64,000 nt of DNA from contig OY776124.1 of the NCBI GenBank assembly GCA_963675135.1, forward strand, positions 7,950,677 through 8,014,676. Direction: 5' to 3'. Below are positions 11,289 to 23,700 of the stretch, one piece after another. The notes below the pieces were generated by a model, which was not told the DNA's origin, searched no databases, and saw only the letters and a program-made list of their open reading frames with translations. Position numbers and translations under genes: made by a program. Positions within the stretch are counted from its first letter, which is position 1. Every line of letters begins with the position of its first letter. This stretch comes from Galeopsis tetrahit. Its lineage: Eukaryota; Streptophyta; Magnoliopsida; Lamiales; Lamiaceae.

Positions 11289-11870
11289 GTCAATCGACGT
11301 CTACAAACACACAAACAACCAACGTCTCATTTCCCAACTCTATTAAAATCAATTAATATAGTTCTAATTATATTCTAATAATTATTCTAACACCCTAATT
11401 AACAAATAAATTCATATATAGACATATTACACAAATATAATTCTAATTAACACCCTAATTAACAAATAAATTCATATAACTTAATTATTAAAACATACAT
11501 ATAAATACATGCCTAACACAACATAATTAATTAACAATTTATAAATTCTAACAATTAACACATGCATAAATAAAAATTAACAATTCTTCTAACAATTTTA
11601 TATATACATACAACATATATGCATATATATACTAAAACTATATATACACATATAACTTCAAATTTAACCAATGAAAACGAAAAAAATTACCGTAGAAATG
11701 CTCCCGTCGAAGTGTAGAACACAAATGGCCAAAAACCGAGTTCGATCCGCAAACGAAGGTGATTTTTGAGGTAAAACGCGAAGCTTCAATAATGGAGGTG
11801 GGGGAGGGGGTGCGTGCAGCTGTTACATTCTGGAAGAGAGGGGTTTGGCCGATTAATACTCATTTAGGGC
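11289..11870. promoter_or_regulatory. Transposase upstream region of the CACTA element
   Basis: AT-rich spacer between the transposase ATG and the right sub-terminal repeats; it contains direct repeats of ACACCCTAATTAACAAATAAATT (11390-11475). It is the expected promoter and 5' UTR region but no individual box can be assigned. Confidence 0.35.
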
Positions 11871-12100
11871 AACGGGGAAGGCATCGGGCCCACTGCCGAT
11901 GCCATTTTGCATCGAGGGGGCCGTTACCAAATGGCATCGGGGCCCACTACCGATGCCATTTTGCATCGGTCATTAAATATCGATGCCATTTCGCATCGGG
12001 GCCCACTGCCGATGCCATTTTGCATCGGTCATTAAATGCCGATGCCAATTGGCATCGGCCCACCTGCCGTTGCCAATTGCCGATGCCTTTTGGGCAATAT
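11871..12100. repeat. CACTA right sub-terminal repeats
   Basis: Repeated GGGCCCACTGCCGATGCCA and TTTTGCATCGGTCATTAAAT units, mirror images of those at 4370-4795. Confidence 0.85.
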
Positions 12101-12109
12101 TTTGTAGTG

Positions 12110-12351
12110 TTAGGAGATGATGAAAATAGAGATGTACGCAGAGACTATTTGAATTATGATGCTGAAAATGAGATGTTTGTAGCACTATCTCAAAATGATC
12201 CACCATTTAATTCCACACCACCTTTAGTGTTCCATGAAATGTCCGAGATCTACACTCAAAGAACTCAAAGAAGAAGTCAACCAAAAAGAAGTAAAGGAAA
12301 ATTTGGAATTGTTTTCTTAAAGCCAACTACAACAAAGAACGGAAGCTAATG
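12110..12351 (+). pseudogene. Right half of the MYB/SANT-like gene split by CACTA
   Basis: After the TTA duplication the frame encodes GDDENRDVRRDYLNYDAE and goes on through SQNDPPFN to a stop at 12349. It joins in frame with the left half at 4307-4356 when one TSD copy is counted. The acidic hinge followed by a basic stretch (TQRRSQPKRSKGK) suits a DNA-binding accessory protein. An acidic Asn/Asp-rich frame continues near 12400-12450. No identification beyond MYB/SANT-like (Harbinger-associated) is justified. Confidence 0.4.
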
Positions 12352-12884
12352 TATGGAGAACGATCGAGTATTGCTAATGCTATGTGGAAAATGATCAGAC
12401 CGAGGTATAACGGTGATGGAAATGAAGATGAGAATAATAATGATGAATAATAATGTAATTTTTTTGGAATCAATGTATTTTTTATATTTTTTCTAAACAA
12501 TTTGAATAACTTTTTTTTATATATATATACAAGTGTATTCCATATACATTTGCATCAATAGTTTCAGCATCGGAGTCTATGCAAATCTATGTAAATCAAT
12601 AAAAAGTGTATTCCACAATCATGTCAAGTTTATGAAAATCCATATAAATCAATAAACAAAGTCGGTCAAACTCTGCATGGACTTTATGAATTTTCTAATT
12701 CCACATACTTTTTAAAGTCCAAAAAAATCTAATAGAATACCAATTGAATACACCCCATTGGAGGATCAAAAATAAGATTTCACTCTTTTTTTTCCATAGA
12801 AAAGATGGGAATTATTTGAATTTACACAATACAAAATACAATAGATAGGTCAATTTGAATCAATTAATATCTTAATAATTACTA
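12352..12884. other. Intergenic, no gene seen
   Basis: AT-rich sequence with direct repeats of a TGTATTCCA / AAATCAATAAA motif (12530-12660). No coding, RNA or transposon boundary recognised. Confidence 0.5.
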
Positions 12885-13145
12885 CTCCCTCCCATTCTTA
12901 ATACGGAGTATAAGTCATTTTGACCTTTCGTTTTCTTTGTAAATTATACAATATGACGTTATACATTTTTCAATGCAAATTAATTGCATTTATTCTAAAT
13001 TTAACCTTAAGATCACAAAATACTTACATACATATGTTTTTTTATGAGATTTACAATCATTAATTAATGATAGCATGAGAAATAATTTATTTTCTTAATA
13101 TGTGTGCACGAGCTTAGGATGACATATATTTTGAATAAGAGAGAG
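12885..13145. mobile_element. Stowaway-type MITE
   Basis: 261 bp flanked by TA (12883-12884 and 13146-13147). Left end CTCCCTCCCATTCTTAATA, right end read on the other strand CTCTCTCTTATTCAAAATA. Confidence 0.8.
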
Positions 13146-13382
13146 TATAATATAACCAAAGGATTTAAAACAAACCTCGTGATTTTTAGGTGATAAATTC
13201 AACATCAATAATTCACATGCATAAATACATATCATAATTTTTACAACTCTGGCTAGATATTAATCGATCCTTGAATCGAATATTGAGGCTTAAAAAAAAA
13301 AGGACGCAAACAGGCCCACATACAATAGCTAGCATTCACTTGTTTTGCAGGTTAACTTATGGTGGGTTGGGAAGTTTGTTGT

Positions 13383-14051
13383 TGTTGGGATATGAATCTT
13401 AGAACAAGTTCTATTTTATGAAAAGATTAGTTTTGATAATCCAAAATAGAAGACTTGAAAATATTCTAAGTATGGACTGATCTGTTAATGAAGTCATCTT
13501 ATATGAGATAAGATCATATAAGATGAAGTAAAAACTGAAATATGACTAAGTATAAAAAGGAAAGTTTACTTTGTATAGGATTACTAATAAGCTTATAAAG
13601 GATGTATAGAAACTTATGTTTTGTCTTGTTGTACTTGTAATAGTCTTTAAGTTGACTAAGCTAATCTACAAAGTTTAAAGTAATGTAATAGACTAGATAA
13701 CTTAGAAGTTAGAACAAGAAGAGAAGACTGGAAGACAAGACAAGGTGTGAAGACTTAAAGAAATATTTTAAGTACTGAAGACAAGACAAGATGAAGTTGA
13801 GAAGAATTGAAGATAAGAAGTTTGTTATAACTTTAACTGAATAACTGACGCATTGGAAGATATATTTAGAAGCAGTTATGAAGTTAGTTGGAAGAAGTTA
13901 CCAAGAAAAGTTTGTTGGATAACTAACTTATCTTGACAAGAAGAAGTTTATAAATACATGAAGACTCAGTTCGTGTAAAGACTACTGAAACAACTACTAC
14001 TGAAATTACGAATATTGAAGCAATCTACTAAAGGAATCAAAGCAAGAGAAA
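13383..14051 (+). repeat. Siv-1 5' LTR, 3' part deleted
   Basis: Matches the first about 680 bp of the 3' LTR (25905 onward) up to AAGCAAGAGAAA, after which homology stops. About 580 bp of LTR plus the primer-binding site are missing, so reverse transcription could not start from this copy. The next bases up to 14152 look like leader sequence. Confidence 0.85.
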
Positions 14052-14152
14052 GTCTTGGTGTCCAACTAAATTGAACTTTACTTGATTTTTTCAGTCTTTG
14101 TGATAATCTTGATCAAACTGCCAAATATCTGTTATCATCTGATTTTTTAATC

Positions 14153-15290
14153 ATGGAAACTAATACTAGCTACGAAACTTCCTAAGTTTTCTGTTGCAGA
14201 CTATGATTACTGGAAACTTCGAATGGAGGCAATCTTTAGCTCCACTCATGATCTCATGGTGTCCGTCGTGAAATAAGGTCTAATCGTCACAATGACAACA
14301 AATACTGCTACTCTGGACCCAACTAAAGTTGTAGGTGCATTAATACCTAAACCCAGGTGAGAGCTTACTTCTGAAGAAATGAGGCAAAACAATTTGGATA
14401 GCATAACCAAGAACTATATTTTACATACACTACCTAACGAGTATCTAAGCAAGGTATTAAAATGTAAGACGACTAAGGAAATGTGGGATAGGATTGATGT
14501 TCTTTGTGAAGGCACAAGTCTGATCAAGGAAAGCAAGCTATCTACTGCGGTCCAAAAGTTTGAATCATTCAAAATAAAGACTGGTGAAACTATAGACCAG
14601 ATTGATACTCGCTTCAATAGAATTATGAATGATCTTGAGGTTTTGGGTAAGAAATATACTCCTAGAGAGATTAACTTGAGAATCCTTATGTCTTTGGATG
14701 AAAGGTGGAAGATGGTAAAGATGATCATCAAGACCACTCAAGACATAGACACCTGGTCTGCTGAAACTATGTTCCAAACTCTTAAAGCTCATGAATTTGA
14801 ATTAGACGAAGAAGAGCTAGTAGTTAGTAGTGATAAAGAGAAATCGATCTCTAAGAATGTGGCTTTTAAAGCATCCTCCTCTAGAAGCTCTAGAATATCT
14901 AAGTCTAAGTCCTCTAGTATTCATGATGAACTAGATAAGTCTGACCTTAGTCTTAAGGATCAGATGAGCTTAATGATTAAGAGGTTTGATAAATTGAATA
15001 AGAGGTATGGTACACACAAATGTTTTTATAAGGATTACCAGGGTTCCAATAATAAGAACTCTTCTGAGACCAGAAGAGACCGAAACTCTTCTGAAAGAAG
15101 GGATGAAGTCTCCAATGAGAACATGAGAGGTAGAAACTCGGGTGATAGGAAGGATAGGTCATCTTTCGATAGACGCGACCGAAAGTATGCCAAGGGTAAG
15201 AAGGCAATGTTGGCACATAATGACTCTGAGTCGGATTCAGACGAATTGTCTTCGTCTTCTTCTGGTTACCCTTCGAGCAATGAAGAATAA
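14153..15290 (+). pseudogene. Siv-1 gag, degenerate
   Basis: The longest open part (14379-15290) is a UBN2-type gag core (LSKVLKCKTTKEMWDRIDVL, QIDTRFNRIMNDLEVLGK) followed by a Ser/Arg/Lys-rich tail. The start near 14153 soon hits a stop and continues in another frame (YDYWKLRMEAIF), with further stops before 14379. The CCHC zinc knuckle seen in Siv-2 gag is absent between the basic region and KKAMLAHNDSES, so it has been lost. Role when intact: the particle structural protein. Confidence 0.8.
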
Positions 15291-16593
15291 GCCCTTATTG
15301 TCAATGATGGACTAGCTATGATGGCAAAGATCGAGTTAGAGGTATCTTATGCCACCTCCTTTCGTTCTTGTGATTGTTCTGATTCTAATGAACATGACAC
15401 AGCTGGTAGTAGTGTAGGGAGTAGTCTTCAACATTCCATTGGAGTGATTGAATAAGACTTCCTACTTGCCAAGAAAGCGTTCATGGAAGTTAGTGATGAG
15501 AACATTTCTTTAAAGTAAGAAATCGTTAATCTACGATAAGCTCAGTCTAAAATAGATCCTAATATAGATGTCTTAAACAAATGCTTGACTGAAGAGTTGA
15601 ATCAACTCAAAGACAAGTATGCGTTGACAAATAGATTATATCAGAATTTATTAAAAACTCAAGCTACTCAGACTAATGAATTCAATGATTTAAAGATGAA
15701 ATATGAAAAGCTTGAAGAGCGTAATAAGTTCTTAGAGACTGAAGTGTTAAATCTAGACCTTAAACTAGCTGACATGATTAAATCATCTAAAATTAATCAA
15801 CAAATGTCAGATAGGTATAGGGCACCGGATAACAAAACAGGGTTGGGTGCTGATGTGCCTAGCTCCTCTACTCAAGTCATTAAGAACCCTACAAATTCTA
15901 GTTCAAGTTCTTTGCAGATTGATAAAGGTAAAAGACCAATGGAATACGATAATGGAACAATAACCAAAGGTAATGTACAAGAACAGACTAGAGTTAGCAC
16001 TCCTGCTATCAAGTTTGGTAAAAGGAATGTTAACAACAGACATGTTCAGTCTAGACCCAGTCAGCAGAGGTTTACTAATCTGGTAAGACCAGACCAGGTC
16101 AGATACTAGACGAGGTATCCTCAGCAGACTAGACCTAGACCAGTATAGTCTGATTGGAACAAGCCTAGACCTCCTTTCATAAGGCAGTCTCAACTTTATT
16201 CAAATAGACCGAGGAAGTTTGTCCCAAAGTATCGTACTCAACCTGTCTTATATCCTCCTCCTTTATCATATGATATAATTTCTAATGAAAGACCTAAACA
16301 CGTCTATAAACCGTATGGTCCAAATGTTTATAAACCTTATTCGAACTATCAAAGGCCATCCATGCCTGCTCAAGTAGAGGTTAAATCCAAAGGATACCTC
16401 AAACGAGTAGACACAAGGGTTGCTGATAGATCAGACTAGGTCAACAAAGTATTATTTTGTAACAAATATGGTAGAAAATTAAAGAGGTCCAACTTATTCA
16501 AAACAACTATGTATATTTGGGTGCCTCTGACTGTTACTAACCCCCCAGGACCCCAATGAACAAAGAGGGTACCTAAATTATTAATTTCACCAA
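15291..16593 (+). pseudogene. Siv-1 gag C-terminal/gag-pol spacer, coiled coil
   Basis: An open stretch at 15585-16109 encodes a heptad-like coiled coil (NDLKMKYEKLEERNKFLETE) and then a Ser/Thr/Pro and Arg/Gln-rich basic region. Siv-2 gag has the equivalent (DSRTLQAKFDNLSREFDTLK). Several stops break it up. Confidence 0.65.
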
Positions 16594-19500
16594 TTGCAGG
16601 GTCGACTCGACTTGTACAATAAATGTGGTTCGGTAGGAGAGACTTGGTATATAGATGGTGGTTGTTCGCACCACATGACTGGTACCAAGGCTCTACTATC
16701 AAACTATCATGAACATGAAGGACCCAAAGTAAGTTTTGGTGATAGCTCCATGGCGATTACTAAAGGATTCAGATACATTCGAAATGGTGATGTAGAGATA
16801 CAAGATGTATCTTACGTTGAAGGTTGAAATATAACTTGCTTTCTGTTTCACAATTCTGTGACAGGGGATACAAAGTCCAATTTAAAAGCAACAAATGTGA
16901 AATCATTGATAAAAGAACTCATACCACACTACTTGTTGGCACAAGACAAGGCAGTGTCTACATTGTGAATTGGAATAGTTGTCCAAGGGATACTTGCTTT
17001 CTCACTAAAAGTCCCAAAGAGATAAGTTGGCTATGGCATAGACGCATATGTCACACGAATTTTAAAATCTTAAATAAAATTTCTAGAGATCATCTAGTAG
17101 AAGGAATTCCCAATGAGATCTATTACAAATCACAAGTGTGTGATGTTTGCCAAAAAGGTAAATAGGTAAAAGTTTCTTTCAAATCAATTCCTACTCTCTC
17201 AACTAGTAGAGTCTTAGAACTTCTACATATGGATCTACATGGTCCTATTAAACCTCCAACATTGAATGGTAGGAGATATACTCTTGTTGTGGTTGATGAT
17301 TACCCAAAATTTACTTGGGTAGACTTCCTGCACAAGAAGAGTGACACACAAACTCTTTTACCAGATCTGTTGAAAAAGCTACAAGTTGAGAAAGAACAGT
17401 CTACTATCAAAATTCGTAGTGACAAGGGAACTGAATTCATTAATGCTTACATTAAAGAATATTGTTCTAAAAGTGGTATTCAGCACTTGACCAATGCAGC
17501 TCGAACTCCACAGCAAAATGGTGTAGCTAAAAGAAGAAACTGTATTCTCAAGGAAGCCTGTAAAACCATGCTAGCTGAATATAACACTCCACAAAATTTT
17601 TGGGCTGAGACAATCAACACAGCTTGTCACACCCAAAACAGAAGTGCTATCAACAAAGTGTTTGGTAAGACACCTTACGAGGTATGGAAGGGTAGAAAAC
17701 CCAGAGTATCGTATTTTCATATATTTGGATGCAAATGTTTCATCCACAATAATGGGAAGAGCAAGTTAAATGCTTTTGATGCCAAAGCAGACGAGAGCAT
17801 ATTCTTAGGATACTCCTCTACGAGTAAGACATTTAGAGTGTTTAACTACTCTATTCTTTGTGTGGAAGAAACACCACATGTTGTTTTCAATAAATCTATA
17901 TAGGACTTGTCTATCCACTTGGTCAGCAAGAAAGTAAGTGATTTGAAAATTCAAACTGATGATTCAACTGAAGCGTACGAATCAGTCCAAGCCTACAACC
18001 CGTTTCTGAACATTCTTCATGATACCGTACCGATGACAAGGTAGAGGTAAGTGATAAAGGTAAGTCTACTAGACCAGTCGACATGCCTGCTCTGGTTGAC
18101 TCGCCTCCTCTAATAAATCTGCTAGTACTGATAATGTAGACATGCATGATTGTGTAGAAAATTTAGATAATGAAAGCATGCCTGTTAAATCTAGAAAGGC
18201 CTGGAAATCAGCCCACTCAACTGATATTATATTAGGTGATTCCAGTAAGGGTGTCAAGACTAGACGACAACTTTTTGAGTCGCAAGAAAAGACTAATCCA
18301 TCTCTCTTTTGCTGGTGCTGTTTTCTATCTTCTATTGAACTTAAGACAATTAAAGAAGCCTTGGCTGATAACAATTGGATAATAGCCATGCAAGAGGAGC
18401 TGAATCAGTTTATTCGTAACGATGTGTGGGAGCTTGTCGATAGACCTGATAATCATAATGTCGTAGGCACTAGGTGGATCTTTAAAAACAAAAAGGATGA
18501 GAATGACCTAGTTGTAAGAAATAAGGCTAGACTAGTAGCTCAGGGTTACTATCAAGCAGAGGGTATTGATTATGATGAAACATTTGCACCTGTTGCACAT
18601 CTAGAAGCCATAAGATTATTTCTTACCTATGCTGCTCATATGAGGTTTACTGTGTTTCAAATGGATGTTAAAAGTGCGTTTCTTAATGGTATACTCGTTG
18701 AGGAAGTTTATGTAGAACAACATCCTGGTTTCGAAGTTAATGAACATCAAGTGTACAGACTGAAGAAAGCCCTTTACGGATTGAAACAAGCTCCACGAGC
18801 TTGGTATGACACTCTCTCACTCTTTCTAATTGAAAATGGTTTTACTAAGGGCAAAATAGATCGTACTTTGTTCAGAAGACAAGAAGGGAAAGACATCCTA
18901 CTCGTTCAAATTTACGTGGATGATATCATTTTTGGATCACCTAACAAAAACATGAGTGAAAGTTTCTCAAAACTTATGCAGAGTAAATTTGAAATGTCGA
19001 TGATGGGTGAGATGACCTACTTTCTTGGTCTTCAAGTAAAATAGTCATCTGAAGGTATTTTCAATAATCAAGCCAAATACACACGTAATCTACTTGAGAA
19101 ATTTGGTATTAAAACCTGTAAAACTGTTGGAGTACCTATGCAACCCGTCTACCGCATGGATCTAGACGATAAAGGTAAAAGTGTTGATTAATCATATTAT
19201 CGTGCTTTAATTGGTTCATTACTATGCTTGACTGCTAGTAGACCGGACATAACATTCGCAGTGGGTGTATGTGCTCGGTTTCAGGTCAACCCCAAGGAAA
19301 ATCATCTGGAAACTGCTAAAAGAATCTTGAAATATCTAAAGGGAACCATTAATCGTGGGTTATGGTATCCTACACATAATGATCTATTATTAAGTGGTTA
19401 TTCAGATTCAGACTTTGGTGGTTGCGGGATAGATAAAAAATCTACATCAGGTTCATGTCAGTTCTTAGGTTATAACTCATTTCATGGTTTTCAAAGAAAC

Positions 19501-19868
19501 AGACCAGTGTAGCAACCTCTACTACTGAAGCAGAATACATGGCTGCAGGTAGTTGTTGTAGTCAGCTATTATGGTTAATGCAACAACTAAGAGACTACAA
19601 TATTGTAGAATCTAATGTTCCTATATTCTGTGACAGTAATAGTGCTATTGCTATTACTCAAAATCCCGTTCTTCATACAAGATGCAAACATGTAGATGTT
19701 AGGCATCATTTTATTAGAGATCATGTTGAGAAAAAGAACATTCGCATGGAAAAGATTCATACTGACATTCAACGAGCTGATATTTTCACTAAACCATTGG
19801 CTGAAGCAAGATTTCGTGAATTATGCATTAACTTAGGGTTGATTGATCTTGACCCTACATGTGCATAG
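16594..19868 (+). pseudogene. Siv-1 pol: protease, integrase, reverse transcriptase, RNase H
   Basis: Protease WYIDGGCSHHMTG (16647 on) has DGG where DSG is expected. The gag-pre-integrase motif WLWHRRICHTNF and zinc ligands CDVCQKGK end at a stop at 17163. Integrase (17229-17903) has HMDLHGP and IRSDKGTEF, but the catalytic Glu in GVAxRRN is Lys. Reverse transcriptase (18142-19044) keeps YVDDIIFG. Later stops occur at 19042 and near 19188. RNase H (19228-19868) is frameshifted near 19510 and keeps KHVDVRHHFIRDHVEKK and RADIFTKPLA. Loss of two catalytic residues plus stops makes it inactive. Confidence 0.88.
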
Positions 19869-20733
19869 AACTGTACTAACAAGACAGGTATCTTCAAATC
19901 AAGATTGAAGCAGATCAGACGAAGTTCAACACACACTCCTCAACACTCAAAGTCAGGTAACAAGGTCATCAAGATATATACCCGATGAGGAAGCTCGTAA
20001 AGCTGAGGGAAAAAGGAAAATATATATACATTTAAGGGGGAATCTATGATTTCTTAAATATCCTTATTTTAAAAACTCCTAATCAAACTAGTCATCTTGT
20101 CAAAACCTTGGTTATAATCATGTTTGATATTCCATACTTTATCTACTCAACTCCTAGTATATTTATATTAACACATCTTCTGAGAAAAACAGTGATCAGA
20201 AGACACTTACTCAACTAGTAAGACGATATCACAGTTGAAGGGGAAACTCGACTGGTGCTAAATGAGGAAATTAACTGTTCTGACTTACTCGAATAGACCA
20301 GATAAGACCTTATATGTTATATTCCACTATGTATTGAATATACTCCGAGGGTATTATTGTAATTTGTTAAAACTGAATTTATACACCCCAATTAATGAGG
20401 TGCACACACCTAGTTTCCCGCCTAAATCTGTTCCAAGTAGGGCAGATAAGTACACTCCTCCTGCTTATCCAATAGAAAAGGTGGATTTCAAAAATTACAA
20501 TATCAAATCACATAATATTCTGGATTCCATTAAAGAATTTCAAAGGTTTCTTGACTACCGTTAGATCATTTCTAATACAATCCGAACCATTGATTCAAAA
20601 ACCATCTTGATATAAAACCTTCTTCTCCAAGAAATTCTCTCCACGTTTTACTCATTACTCTTCTACTTACTCGCTCTCAAACCCTTTAATCTCTCTTCTG
20701 TGTTAAGTTTACTCTACTACCCTCTCATCGAAA
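19869..20733 (+). other. Siv-1 spacer between pol and env-like region
   Basis: Untranslated spacer; it contains AAATTTAAGGGGGAAT-like purine tracts (20026-20044), reminiscent of an internal polypurine tract, and a CT-rich run before the env-like ATG. Confidence 0.4.
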
Positions 20734-23700
20734 ATGACTGTTCTTACGATTTTTGACTTAGAAACTAACATGCATGCTCATTTTAATGTTACCAAGTGGG
20801 CTACTGAAGGGAAAGTTAACATCAAAAGTTCAGTGTTCTTCAAGGGAAGACACTCCGAGGAAAACAAGGAGATTCTGATCAAATGTTACAGGTGTGGATT
20901 GAAACCATTTTTGGAAGCCATTCCAGAAACAGTGTATGAAGAGGAAGTCCTGGAATTTTACTCTTGTGCGACTTTGAGAGGTTCGTACATTGAAGCCTTT
21001 GTTGATGGAAGGCAAATTAAGATTTCAGGAAAGGTGTTGGATGAAGCTTTTGAGTTAAAGCAAGGTTCGATTGATGTTGAGCAATATGGTGCCGATCAGG
21101 AATTTAGGTACCTAAGTATTTTTTGTGGCACACAATTGAAGCTAAACAGTGATGGCAAGGTGTTTGCTGTTAAGAAGAATCAACTTTTGCCCAAATTTAA
21201 GACTCTGTTGGATATCGCAAGCAAGATGTTTCTTGGTGTTACTGGAAGCTTTGACGTTGTAACTCAATAGAAGGCAAGAGTGATGGCGGCTATATATGAT
21301 GAAATCATGGATGGTGATTGGCAGAAGCTGTTTATGGATCGTGTGGTGTATTTTTCGAAATATGTTAAAGTAGACAAGTCGACTGGAGAATGGACAGTCG
21401 CAACTTCGGTTAGTTTTGGAAACAAGCTGAGTATTCTTCTACTAGTATTGTTGCCAAACAAGTCTACTTGGAGTAAAGGAAAGCCGTTCCACTTTTCAAA
21501 GAATCATTTGAAGAAAGGTGCCTCGGATAGGAAAACTACTGAAAGGAAGGTTGGACGACAACAATATCAGGTCAATCCAGCAGATGCAATGATTGAACCA
21601 GCAATATCTGATGAAGAATCTAATAAGTCAGGCAAGGAGACTCAGAAAGGAGAAACCAGTGGTGCTCTGGTTAACTATGAATCAGAAGAAGCAATGATTG
21701 AGGCTGAAGATGATTCTGAAGAAACTCAATCAGATGGGTCATCAGACGATGTAGACCCTGAGACAGAAGAGGAATACAAGTTAAGAATCAGCAAGATCTC
21801 AAGGGGTGACTTGTTTGGGCCTCCTCCTCCTACTCGCTTGGTGTCAGACTCGACTTCTCCACCACCCAAGAAGGCTAGAATGGTTAGTCCTACTACTTTT
21901 TCACTACCTATTTTATCTCCTTCTTCGATCAAAACCAAAGCCAGAACTCAACGTTGTCGTGCTAAGCCTGATCCCCAAGCCCCTCCAAAATTTGTACAAC
22001 ACTTAACCAATCTGTTAACCCAAGACACTATCATATACGCATCAGCTGATACTTCGACGACTGATTCCTTAAACAAAACCACATCACAGCCCCCAGAAAC
22101 TACAAACCAAAATTTATTCCTACCCACAACAGAATATGTTGACCCGAACCCTACTGATTTGGGTACTCCACTAGCCGACACTTCAGCAACTGAGTTGAGG
22201 ACCCCACTCACTCAAACACCCATCTTAAACCAGTTTCCATCCTTGGTCAATTATCCGATGTGTATGCGAGAGAAGAGACTGCGTGCACAGATGACCAGAA
22301 ATTTGAAGAAAATTATGTCAACTGTTTGAGATTGATACATACTCTAAAGCCTATGAAAAGTTGATCAGAATTTGTACATGGGTTGCCTTGAGGAAGGGAC
22401 CTGCTGAAGACATATTTGAAGTTATCATGAGAATGTGAGGAATTGCTAACTTTCAAGATTGGGAGTTGGAACAGAAAGAACACAGTGGTGTTAAGTCTCA
22501 CATGCAACTAACCTCCAGTGAAGCATTTACTGATCTTGTAAGGAGAATGTTGAACATTCCTGAAGAGATACTTCCATCTACCAAATGCAGTATTGGAATT
22601 CAAATACCCGATGAGCTGGTAGTATCTTATGATCCAGAGATTGATTTGGATAACCCATCTGATCATCTCAGAGGAATGATGTTCAAATATCAAGTGGAAC
22701 ATGCTCATGGCCTCAGAAATGAAAGTCAAATTTCGAAGCATGTCCAACCATCCTTTCCATTAGAAACTTGTACTTATGTTGCAAAACGGGTTACAATGGT
22801 GAAGAAAGATTCAAACGAAGATGAAAGAAGAGCCAAATAAGCAAGGTTAGTTATCATTCCTTATTCTTCTTTGAATTTAAGAGCAATCGCAGGAAGTGTT
22901 GAGTCAATGGAAGCTGAGATCTTGCCAGTAGAAAACATGTTAATGGATGTTGCTGTTGCTAAAACTCCTGAAGACGAGTTGATGGAAATTAATGTTGGTA
23001 AAGAAGAAGTTGTTAAGGATGTTGCAGAACCGAATCTGAAGATTCCATTGAAGATTTAAGAACTGATCTTGAGAAAATGATTAAGGATTCAATTGATAAT
23101 AAGTTCTTAAATTCTGACGTAAGAAAAGTACTTCTGGAACAGAACAGTTCACTTATTGAAAATTCAAGAGGTATCATCTATGAGGAAGTAAACAAGATGG
23201 ATACTGAATTCAGACAAGAGTTGTTTGTTCGAATGGAAAGTTTTGTTCAAGACCAGATGCATTATGCTGAAAGAAGTTCGTTGAATTTGTAAGATTATTG
23301 ACTGCTGAAGCAAGGAAAATGGAAATAGTTTACTTAACTAAAATTGAAATGGCTGATGAGCAAAGAAGGGACGCTTATGCTCAATTGCAGCAGACTAGTG
23401 TTCAGTTGCAAGAAATGAAGGATAACAATGTCTTTCTGAAGAAAATGGCTACTCATTTCAAGGATGAATTCTTGAACGCATCAAGAAAGTTAGAGTTTGC
23501 TGTTGATAGACTGAATAAGATGTCTATTGAATCAAGTCATCAAAGTTTGATTTCTAAAGCTGCTGATAAAATAAGGAAGCAGTGAAAGACGAGATGACTA
23601 TATTTACGTCTCTTTTTACCTTAAAGGCAATGGATGAAGCCAAAAGGGGGAAGATAGACAAGATAAGATAGTTGTTGGTGAGCCGATGCAAACTAGAAGA

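Larger units (their letters stand above)
4357..12109 (-). mobile_element. CACTA (En/Spm) transposon, full length
   Basis: 7,753 bp. The left terminus is CACCACAAAATAATG; the right terminus read on the other strand is CACTACAAAATATTG. It is flanked by the 3-bp duplication TTA (4354-4356 and 12110-12112). Both ends carry dense sub-terminal copies of a GCCGATGCCATTTTGCATCG-like motif in both orientations, as expected for transposase-accessory binding in this superfamily. The interior holds two minus-strand genes: Tnp2-type transposase (7663-11288) and TNP1-like gene (5769-7477). The transposase is broken, so this copy is unlikely to move by itself. It sits inside a MYB/SANT-like gene. Confidence 0.92.
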
